Part shown: positions 7,970 to 14,255 of the stretch, piece after piece | Position numbering within the stretch: the first letter of the stretch is position 1 | Layout: each line of letters begins with the position of its first letter | Source: Quadrisphaera sp. | GTDB taxonomy: Bacteria > Actinomycetota > Actinomycetes > Actinomycetales > Quadrisphaeraceae | Reading direction: 5' to 3' | Length of the DNA: 21,275 nucleotides | Assembly (NCBI GenBank): GCA_029258695.1 | Contig: JARIBR010000142.1 | Coordinates: forward strand, 1-21,275 | Notes under the pieces: model-generated | What the model was told of the DNA's origin: nothing | The model's input: the letters and a program-made list of their open reading frames with translations, nothing else | Databases searched by the model: none | Program-made: the position numbers and the translations under genes

Positions 7970-8620
7970 TCACCAGCCGCGCTCGCGCCACGTGCCCAGC
8001 TCGCCCCGCTCGGCGCCCAGCGTCGTGGGCTCGCCGTGGCCGGGATGGACCACCGTGTCGTCGTCGAAGCGCTCGAAGAGGCGCTCGGTGACGTCGTCGA
8101 GGAGCTGGGTGAACCTCTCCGCGTCACCCCCGGTGTTCCCCACCCCGCCGGGGAAGAGCGAGTCGCCGGTGAAGACGTGCACCGGCCCGCCGTCGGGAGC
8201 GTGCACGAGCGCGATCGACCCGGGGGTGTGCCCGCGCAGGTGGACGACCTCGAGGTCCACGTCGCCGACGCTCACCACGTCACCGTGCTCCAGGAGCGTG
8301 TCGACGGTGACGCCGGTGGCGGCGGTGATGTCACGCGCGTCGTCGACCCCGGCGAAGGTCGCCGCCCCCGTGGCCTCGACGACCTCGGCGAGCGCCCCCA
8401 CGTGGTCGTGGTGGCTGTGGGTGGTCACCACGCTCGCCAGGGCGCCGGACGGGGCGCCGGCGGCGACCATCTCCAGCAGCGCCGGGGCGTCGGCAGCGGC
8501 GTCGACCAGCAGCTGCTCGCCGCCACGAGCGGTCAGCAGGTACGCGTCGTTGCCCATCGGGCCCACGACGCGGCGGGTGATCGTCAGCTCGGGCGTGGAC
8601 GGGGTCTCGGCAGCGGGCAT
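7970..8620 (-). CDS. Metallo-beta-lactamase-fold hydrolase (glyoxalase II-like)
   Basis: A 216-aa cytoplasmic MBL-fold enzyme. The full metal-binding set is visible: H68, H70, D72 and H73 in THSHHDH, H131 in RGHTPGS, D153 in TGDSLF and H195 in HPGHGEPT. This matches the glyoxalase II/hydroxyacylglutathione hydrolase-like branch, which hydrolyses thioesters; in actinobacteria the thiol could be mycothiol or another carrier, but the substrate cannot be read from sequence. ATG at 8620 precedes the conserved core; upstream in-frame sequence reads through the divergent promoter region and is not family-like. CACACT, a weak -10-like hexamer, lies 6 nt before the ATG. It is divergent from the ABC exporter, with 142 bp between starts. 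Confidence 0.9.
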   Translation of the reverse strand: MPAAETPSTPELTITRRVVGPMGNDAYLLTARGGEQLLVDAAADAPALLEMVAAGAPSGALASVVTTHSHHDHVGALAEVVEATGAATFAGVDDARDITAATGVTVDTLLEHGDVVSVGDVDLEVVHLRGHTPGSIALVHAPDGGPVHVFTGDSLFPGGVGNTGGDAERFTQLLDDVTERLFERFDDDTVVHPGHGEPTTLGAERGELGTWRERGW

Positions 8621-8762
8621 GCCCCCAGTGTGGCGCCCGGTGCGGGCGGCGGGAAAACCCCGCGCGCGACGTCCCACCCCCTCGGTACGGTGAGCGCCGA
8701 GCCCGGCGGTGAGCGTCCCCGCCAGCGCTCGATGCCGCCCGCCATCGATCCGAGGTCCCGCC

Positions 8763-11700
8763 GTGCCTGCCCGCCACGCCCCGCTGACCTGGCGCCGGCT
8801 CGCCTCGCGGTCCCTGACGATCGCCCTGGTCGCCCTGGGGGTCGCCGCCGCGGCCGAGACCGCCGCGACGCTGGTCGCCGGACGCCTCGCCGACGGACCG
8901 ACCCAGGCCCTGGTCGCAGCTCTCGCCGCGCTGCTGGTCGGCGCCGCCCTGCTGGACACCGCGGGGCGCACCGTCTTCTACGGCCTCGTGGGGCGGGCGG
9001 AGAAGGCCCTGCGCGCCGACCTCCTCGACGCCGCCTGGCACCAGCCGCTGCCGGTCATCGACGACCGCGGCGTCGGCGAGGTGCTCGACCGCATCGACGA
9101 CGACCCGTACCAGGTGGCGACCCTCCTGCGCTTCCAGGGCTGGCAGATGGTGCGCGCGGTGATGCGCTCGGTGCTCGCCTGGGTCGTCGCCGGCGTCACG
9201 TGGTGGCCGGCGTGGCTCGCCTTCCCCGTCGTGGCCGTCGCCGTGGTGGGCCTGGCGTGGCGGCGCACGAAGGGCATCGCCGCGGCGAAGGAGGCCGAGG
9301 AGGTCACCTGGTCCGACCACGCCGCCCAGCTCGAGGAGGCCATCGCCGGGCGCGACGACGTGCGCACCTCCCTCGGCCAGCCCCACGTCGTGCGCCAGTA
9401 CGCCCGGCGCGCGAGGGCGGTCCTCGACGCCGCGGAGGTCGTCTGCATCCTGAGCGCGCGGGTCATGCTCACCACCGGCGTGGTGCTCCACGCGCTGCTC
9501 GCGGGCCTGGCCGTCGCCTCCGTCGCCCTGGTGACCGGCGGGACCCTCGGCGTCCCGGCGCTGGTGACGCTGTGGCTGCTCGTCACCACCTTCGTCGGCC
9601 AGCTCAGCCAGGTCACCAACCACCTGCCCGACGCCCAGGAGGGCCTCGGCGCGCTCTCGCGCATCGCCAGCCTGCTGGACGCCCCCGTCGAGCCCGCCGG
9701 CGGGGACCACCTGCCACCGGGATCCGCGACGGTGGAGCTGCGCGGCCTGGCCGTCGGCTACCCCGGCGGCTTCGCCCTGGACGACGTCTCGTTCACGGTG
9801 CCCGCGGGGACCACCTGCGCGCTCGTCGGACGCTCCGGCTCCGGGAAGTCGACCCTGGCCCAGGTGCTCTCGCGCGCCATCGACCCCGAGCCCGGCCAGG
9901 TTCTCGTCGGCGGGATCGACGTCACCGCGCTCGACGTCGAGGCCCTGCGCGCCCGCGTCGGGGTCGTGACCCAGCGCACCGAGCTGCTCGCGGCGACGCT
10001 GGAGGAGAACATCACCCTCTTCGCCGCGGTGCCGCGCGCCCAGGTCGAGGCGGCGCTGGAGGCGCTGGGGCTGGCCGGCTGGGCGCGGTCGCTGCCCGAT
10101 GGCCTCGAGACACGCCTGGGGACCGGCGCGACCACCCTGTCGGCCGGGGAGGAACAGCTCGTGGCGTTCGCGCGCCTGCTCGTGCGCGACGTCGCCGTCG
10201 TGGTGCTCGACGAGGCCACCGCCCGCATGGACCCGGTGACCGAGGCCAGGGTGGAGCAGGCGTCGCGGGCGCTGCTGGCCGGGCGCACCGGCCTCGTCAT
10301 CGCGCACCGCCTGGCGACCACCGAGCGCGCCGACGCCGTGGCCGTCCTCGACGGCGGACGCCTGGTGCAGCACGGACCGCGTGGCGAGCTGGCCACCACG
10401 CCGGGTCCCTTCGCGGACCTGCTGGCGGCCGCCGGGGAGAGCGTGGCGGGCGGCGCGCTGACGGCGGCGACCAGGGCCGCGCCCGCGCAGAACGGACCGG
10501 TGCCGGCCGCAGGAGCCGGCTCACCGCTCACGCCCCGCACGACGAGCCGCGGCGCGCACCCCGCCCCGGGGTCGAGCCCCAGCCTCGTCGCGCGCGCGGC
10601 GCGCCGGGACGTCGCCCCGCCCCCTCCTCCCCAGCGGCCCTCGACGGCGCGCGCCGTCGTGCGCCTGCTGCTCGCCCACCCGCGGTGGGGCGTCGTGGGC
10701 GGCGCGTGCTTCTTCCTCACGACGGTGCTCGGCGCCTACGGCGCGGTGGTCGGCACGCTCTTCGGAGCCCTCACCGACCGCCTGGCGGACGCGAGCAGCG
10801 GCGGCGAGGCTCCCTGGTCGATCGCCGTGGTGCTCGCCCTGACCCTGCTCCTGTCCCCCGTCGCCCTGGCCGTGGCGTTCCGCGTCTACCCGATGTGGTG
10901 GTCGGCGCTGACGCTGCGCATGCGCCTCAACGTGCTGCGCGGGCAGACCATGCAGCGCCGCCTGGTCCGCACCCCCCCCGGGGAGGTCAGCGCCCGCGCG
11001 CTGGACTCCGAGCGGTTCCTCATCTACACCGACCGCTGGGTCGACGTCATCACCGGCGTCCTGACGGTGGTCGTCCTCGGCGTGCTCACCGTCGTCGATA
11101 CCGGCGACGTGAGCCAGGGCGTGCTCGCCGCAGGGGTGGTCGGCGCGATCCTCGTGGTCTCCGCGGTGGTCTCCGCCGCCGGAGCGCCGCTGGCTGGCTC
11201 CTCGGCTCGCGTCGCCGGGGACCAGCGGGCGATCTTCGGCCGGTCGCTGGTGAGCGCCATGGACGCCGCCCGCACCGTCAAGCTCGCCGCCGCCACGTCC
11301 GTGGTCCAGGAGCACCTCACCGCCGTCGACTCCACGCGCATGGACGCCTCGATCCGGGAGTTCCGGGTGCGCTCCCTGCTCGACGGGGTGCCGGTGCTCA
11401 TGGTCCAGCTCGGCGTCGTCGCCGCGTGGGCGGCGTTCCTCGGCGGCTTCTGGGGGCTCCCCACCGCCCTCGCCGTCTCCGTCGCCGCCAGCGGCTTCGG
11501 GTGGTTCGGCACCGTCGCCGGCGCGGTCATCACCCAGGCGCCCGTCGCCCAGCGGTGGTTGCGCGCCACCACCGAGCTCTCCGGCGGGGAGGACCTCGTG
11601 ATGCTGCCGGCAGGGGTGGACCTGCGCGCCGGCACCGCCCCGGCGCCGCCGGCCGCCCCGCGGGTGGCCCTGCGGCGCCTCGAGCTCGCCGGCCTCGACG

Positions 11701-12350
11701 CCGTGCACGACGACGGGACCGTCGGCGTCTCCGGGGTCGACCTGAGCGTCGACGCCGGCGAGCTGGTGCTCCTCGCTGGACGGGTGGGCTCGGGGAAGTC
11801 CAGCCTGCTGGCGGCGATCGCGGGCCTCGTCGACCACGACGGGGAGATCCGGTGGAACGGCGTGGACGTGCGCGACCCGCAGCTGTTCCTGCGGCCCGGG
11901 CAGGTGGCCTACGTGGGGCAGGTGCCCCGGGTGCTGTCGGGGTCGGTGGCGGAGAACGTCATGCTCGACCACGAGCGCTCCATCGACGCGGCGCTGGACG
12001 ACGCGCGCATGACCGCCGACCTCGAGGCCGCCGGGGGGCGCGGCGCCCTCGTCGGTCACCGCGGGGTGCGGCTGTCCGGCGGGCAGGTGCAGCGGCTGGC
12101 TCTCGCGCGGGCGCTGGCCACCGGCGCCGAGCTTCTGGTCGCCGACGACGTCTCCTCCGCCCTGGACGCCCGCACCGAGGTGGAGCTGTGGGAGGCCTTG
12201 CGCGCTCGGGGGGCCACGGTGCTCGGCGCGTCGGCGAAGCGCGCGGCGCTCTCGCGGGCGGACCGGGTGGTGGTGCTCGAGAGCGGGCGCGTCGCCGCCG
12301 TCGGGCCGTGGGCGGAGCTCTCGGGCGACTGGGGACACCTGGCGGCGTGA
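8763..12350 (+). CDS. Single-chain ABC exporter with two TMD-NBD halves
   Basis: A 1195-aa fused ABC transporter, ordered TMD1-NBD1-linker-TMD2-NBD2. NBD1 has Walker A GRSGSGKST (356-364), an altered signature LSAGE (459-463), Walker B VVVLDE with catalytic E484, and the switch histidine H515 (IAHR). NBD2 has Walker A GRVGSGKSS (1006-1014), a canonical LSGGQ (1104-1108), but Walker B ends D1128-D1129 instead of D-E, and the switch His is K1159 (SAKR). A Pro/Ala-rich linker (about 10440-10640) joins the halves. This resembles heterodimeric exporters with one active and one degenerate ATP site, here in one chain. The cargo is unknown; many relatives export drugs or lipids. The GTG at 8763 was chosen because GAGG lies 7 nt upstream; the frame is also open from a GTG at 8709, which has a weaker site. 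Confidence 0.93.
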   Translation: MPARHAPLTWRRLASRSLTIALVALGVAAAAETAATLVAGRLADGPTQALVAALAALLVGAALLDTAGRTVFYGLVGRAEKALRADLLDAAWHQPLPVIDDRGVGEVLDRIDDDPYQVATLLRFQGWQMVRAVMRSVLAWVVAGVTWWPAWLAFPVVAVAVVGLAWRRTKGIAAAKEAEEVTWSDHAAQLEEAIAGRDDVRTSLGQPHVVRQYARRARAVLDAAEVVCILSARVMLTTGVVLHALLAGLAVASVALVTGGTLGVPALVTLWLLVTTFVGQLSQVTNHLPDAQEGLGALSRIASLLDAPVEPAGGDHLPPGSATVELRGLAVGYPGGFALDDVSFTVPAGTTCALVGRSGSGKSTLAQVLSRAIDPEPGQVLVGGIDVTALDVEALRARVGVVTQRTELLAATLEENITLFAAVPRAQVEAALEALGLAGWARSLPDGLETRLGTGATTLSAGEEQLVAFARLLVRDVAVVVLDEATARMDPVTEARVEQASRALLAGRTGLVIAHRLATTERADAVAVLDGGRLVQHGPRGELATTPGPFADLLAAAGESVAGGALTAATRAAPAQNGPVPAAGAGSPLTPRTTSRGAHPAPGSSPSLVARAARRDVAPPPPPQRPSTARAVVRLLLAHPRWGVVGGACFFLTTVLGAYGAVVGTLFGALTDRLADASSGGEAPWSIAVVLALTLLLSPVALAVAFRVYPMWWSALTLRMRLNVLRGQTMQRRLVRTPPGEVSARALDSERFLIYTDRWVDVITGVLTVVVLGVLTVVDTGDVSQGVLAAGVVGAILVVSAVVSAAGAPLAGSSARVAGDQRAIFGRSLVSAMDAARTVKLAAATSVVQEHLTAVDSTRMDASIREFRVRSLLDGVPVLMVQLGVVAAWAAFLGGFWGLPTALAVSVAASGFGWFGTVAGAVITQAPVAQRWLRATTELSGGEDLVMLPAGVDLRAGTAPAPPAAPRVALRRLELAGLDAVHDDGTVGVSGVDLSVDAGELVLLAGRVGSGKSSLLAAIAGLVDHDGEIRWNGVDVRDPQLFLRPGQVAYVGQVPRVLSGSVAENVMLDHERSIDAALDDARMTADLEAAGGRGALVGHRGVRLSGGQVQRLALARALATGAELLVADDVSSALDARTEVELWEALRARGATVLGASAKRAALSRADRVVVLESGRVAAVGPWAELSGDWGHLAA

Positions 12351-12493
12351 GCGGCGCTGACGCTGCCCCGTGCTGACCCGTGGCCCGCGCCGATCACCCT
12401 CTCCCGGCGCTGACCAGCAGGGCAGGCCGCAGCGTGAGCCCCTGCGCGGCCACGGCCCCCCAGACGGCCTGTCCCCCGGTGGGTCCCGTCTCG

Positions 12494-12626
12494 CCAGAAT
12501 GCTGCACCGCGGCGGATTGCTGCACCCCGCCAGAATGCTGCAGCGCGCCGGGATGCTGCCCCCGCCACGTGAAAGCGCCGAGGTGGTGGGGCTGGTGCCG
12601 CAATCCGCCGCGGTGCAGCATTCTGG
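12494..12626. repeat. 133-bp inverted-repeat element built from 18-bp tandem units
   Basis: The left arm 12494-12526 and right arm 12594-12626 are reverse complements over 33 bp with one mismatch, including 27 perfect bp (12494-12520 and 12600-12626). The central part between the arms is 67 nt. The left side is also a tandem array of four 18-bp units starting at 12497: GAATGCTGCACCGCGGCG, GATTGCTGCACCCCGCCA, GAATGCTGCAGCGCGCCG and GGATGCTGCCCCCGCCAC. The right arm holds two more units in inverse orientation. I see no flanking target duplication and no coding capacity. It may end transcription from both sides, or be a small interspersed palindromic element. Confidence 0.85.
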
Positions 12627-12692
12627 GAGGTCGCTGGGCGCAGGTGCATGACGACCTCGATGTCCGAGGATCGCTGAGGGTGCACACCCCGT

Positions 12693-12728
12693 GGACGACC
12701 AGAACGACCCGAACGACCCGAACGACGC
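12693..12728. repeat. 9-bp tandem repeat, four units
   Basis: GGACGACCA, GAACGACCC, GAACGACCC and GAACGACGC follow one another without gaps, 27 bp past the acetyltransferase stop on its strand. Confidence 0.8.
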
Positions 12729-12755
12729 GGGAGCGTGGTGAGCGCCAGCACGCCG

Positions 12756-13298
12756 TCACGGTGCGCGAGGGGGGTCCCGGTGGTCGTCGGCGAGGAGCTG
12801 GTGCAGCACGTGGTCCTGCCACCGCCCCGCGATCCGCAGGTAGCGAGGCGCCAGGCCGATGCGCACGAACCCGTTGCGCGCGAGGACCTTCTGCGAGGGG
12901 ACGTTGTCGAGCAGCGTGTCCGCCTGGAGGCGGTGCAGCCCCATCTCGTCGAAGGCGATGAACACCGCCGCGGCCACGGCCGCGGTGCCGATCCCCCGAC
13001 CGGTGCGGTCCTCGCTGAGCCAGTAGCCGAGGTGGGCGGACTGGAAGGCCCCGCGGACCACGTCGTTGATGCTGGCCTGCCCGACCGGCTCACCGTCGAC
13101 CTCGATGACCAGCGGCACCACGAGCCCGGCATCGGCGCGCAGGAGGAGGTCGGCGATCATCGACGACTGGCCCTGCGTGGTGAAGAACGCCTCGTCACGC
13201 TCCGGCTCGAAGGGGGCGAGGAAGTCCCGGTTGGCCCGGCGCAGCGCCGCGAGCGCCGGCGCGTCGCCCTCGACGACACGGCGCAGACGCAGGTCCAT
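12756..13298 (-). CDS. GNAT-family N-acetyltransferase (RimJ/RimL-like)
   Basis: A 180-aa acetyl-CoA-dependent acetyltransferase. The acetyl-CoA loop (motif A) is R98-TGRGIG-104 in the context HLGYWLSEDRTGRGIGTAAV, followed by the helix and MGLHRLQADTLLDNVPSQKVLARNGF-type region (119-144) that marks the RimJ/RimL ribosomal-protein-like subgroup. Members acetylate protein N-termini or small amines including antibiotics; the target is not evident. The ATG at 13298 matches the family N-terminus (MDLRLRRVVEGDA). TAGGGT sits 7 nt upstream, suggesting a leaderless transcript. It lies 113 bp downstream of a methyltransferase on the same strand, but the local promoter suggests it can be expressed alone. 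Confidence 0.9.
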   Translation of the reverse strand: MDLRLRRVVEGDAPALAALRRANRDFLAPFEPERDEAFFTTQGQSSMIADLLLRADAGLVVPLVIEVDGEPVGQASINDVVRGAFQSAHLGYWLSEDRTGRGIGTAAVAAAVFIAFDEMGLHRLQADTLLDNVPSQKVLARNGFVRIGLAPRYLRIAGRWQDHVLHQLLADDHRDPPRAP

Positions 13299-13305
13299 GG
13301 CCGCG

Positions 13306-13311
13306 ACCCTA
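13306..13311 (-). promoter_or_regulatory. Candidate leaderless -10 element of the acetyltransferase
   Basis: TAGGGT followed by 7 nt and then ATG on the minus strand. The same TAGGGTCGC string precedes the neighbouring methyltransferase start. No clear -35 is visible. Confidence 0.5.
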
Positions 13312-13411
13312 GGCAGTCGAGGGCGGAGGCGCACTGGATCAGCAGCGTGCGGGTGGTCCCGGGTGGTCCCGAGTGCCCGGTGGTCGCCCGAGGTGGCCCG
13401 CGCCGGGGACG

Positions 13412-14242
13412 TCACCGGTCCGGCGCGCTGGCCCACAGCGAGAACGTGGCCGGGACCTTCCCGCGCAGCGGCTCGGGCAGGAACCATTGCAGGCCCTCGC
13501 GCGTCACGCCCGGCAGCGCGGGCCAGTCCAGCCCGTCGTGCTCCGCGAGACGGTCGATGCGCAGGCCCGCGCCGGCCACCGCGGTGACCACCTCGGACAG
13601 CGGGTGGTTCCACTCGTGCCGGCGGGTGTGCGTGATCGAGCTGACGTCCCCTTCGACGTAGGTGGCCTGCTCGTCGGTGGTGACCGGCTCCTCGCGCGGC
13701 GTGACGTAGGGGTACGTGAGCACGGGCTGCCCGTCGACGCCCTCCCACGGCCACAGCGCCGGGTGCATGTCCCGCACGTACAGCCGCCCGCCGGGGACGA
13801 GCAGGCCGGCGACGGCGGCGGCCCAGCGGTCGAGGTCAGGCAGCCAGCTGATCACTCCCACCGAGGTGTAGACGACGTCGAACCGGCGTCCCAGGGCGGC
13901 GGGCGCGTCGCCGACGCCAGCGACGACGAGCTCCGCGTCCGTGCCGGTGCGGCGGGCGAGGTCACGGGCGGCGTCGATCGCGGCGGCGGAGAAGTCGAGC
14001 CCGCTCACCCGCGCCCCGAGGCGTGCCAGGGAGATCGAGTCGGTGCCGATGTGGCACTGCAGGTGGGCCACGCGCAGGCCGGCGACGTCGCCGAGGAGCG
14101 GGGCGTCGACCGCGACCACGTCGGAGAGGAACGCCGGGTCGTCGACGAAGCGCTGCACCGCGTAGTCCGGTGAGGCCACGTGGACGGCCACGCGGTCGTC
14201 CCAGCTGGCCCGGTTGTCGGCGGCGCAGGCGTCGAGGTCCAC
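13412..14242 (-). CDS. Class I SAM-dependent methyltransferase
   Basis: A 276-aa methyltransferase of unknown substrate. The SAM-binding motif I region reads VAHLQCHIGTDSISLARLG (58-76), a variant in which LQCHIGTD replaces the usual glycine-rich DxGxGxG, followed by acidic D83 in SGLDFS at the end of beta-2. The motif IV-like segment FDVVYTSVGVISWLPDLDRW (121-140) and the post-motif LVPGGRLYVRDMHP block complete the Rossmann core. This LQCHxGxD subfamily is common in bacteria and mostly uncharacterised. The GTG at 14242 is the only start compatible with the full N-terminus; the reading frame starts 11 bp before the end of selB, and its -10-like TAGGGT shares bases with the selB stop codon. 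It may be cotranscribed with selB in part, but has its own start signal. Confidence 0.9.
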   Translation of the reverse strand: MDLDACAADNRASWDDRVAVHVASPDYAVQRFVDDPAFLSDVVAVDAPLLGDVAGLRVAHLQCHIGTDSISLARLGARVSGLDFSAAAIDAARDLARRTGTDAELVVAGVGDAPAALGRRFDVVYTSVGVISWLPDLDRWAAAVAGLLVPGGRLYVRDMHPALWPWEGVDGQPVLTYPYVTPREEPVTTDEQATYVEGDVSSITHTRRHEWNHPLSEVVTAVAGAGLRIDRLAEHDGLDWPALPGVTREGLQWFLPEPLRGKVPATFSLWASAPDR

Positions 14243-14249
14243 GGCGGCG

Positions 14250-14255
14250 ACCCTA
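14250..14255 (-). promoter_or_regulatory. Candidate leaderless -10 element of the methyltransferase
   Basis: TAGGGT precedes the GTG start by 7 nt. Its first three bases are the TAG stop of selB, so stop codon and -10 element overlap. Confidence 0.5.

Larger units (their letters stand above)
12351..12755. other. Convergent intergenic region with repeat element
   Basis: This 405-bp stretch lies between the converging ABC exporter and acetyltransferase genes. I find no credible gene. It contains the 18-bp tandem repeats and long inverted repeat at 12494-12626 and a 9-bp tandem repeat at 12693-12728. Open frames crossing it in several frames translate into low-complexity peptides made by the repeats. 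Confidence 0.75.

Noticed and set aside
8709..8762. Longer N-terminus of the ABC exporter from GTG 8709
   Set aside because: The extra 18 residues are Pro/Arg/Ser-rich with a weak ribosome site, whereas GTG 8763 has GAGG at good spacing. It cannot be fully excluded.
7886..12376. Very long open frame overlapping the MBL hydrolase and the ABC exporter
   Set aside because: It is Arg/Ala/Gly/Pro low-complexity with no family motifs, a typical by-product of GC-rich third positions in the real genes.
12494..12626. CRISPR array
   Set aside because: The units are 18 bp, directly abutting with no spacers, diverged and partly inverted, and no cas genes are present.
12494..12626. Insertion sequence or MITE
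   Set aside because: Inverted arms are present but I find no flanking target-site duplication and no transposase, so mobility is unsupported; it is reported only as a repeat element.
12380..12961. Open frame giving a Cys-Cys hexapeptide repeat (ECCTAA, DCCTPP, ECCSAP, GCCPRH), which looks like a small cysteine-rich protein
   Set aside because: The pattern is produced by the 18-bp DNA repeat in one frame, the other frames also give six-residue repeats, no ribosome site precedes the GTG, and the frame runs into the opposing acetyltransferase gene.
13351..13370. Tandem GGGTGGTCCC pair between the methyltransferase and acetyltransferase genes
   Set aside because: Only two perfect copies followed by degenerate ones in GC-rich DNA; too slight to interpret.
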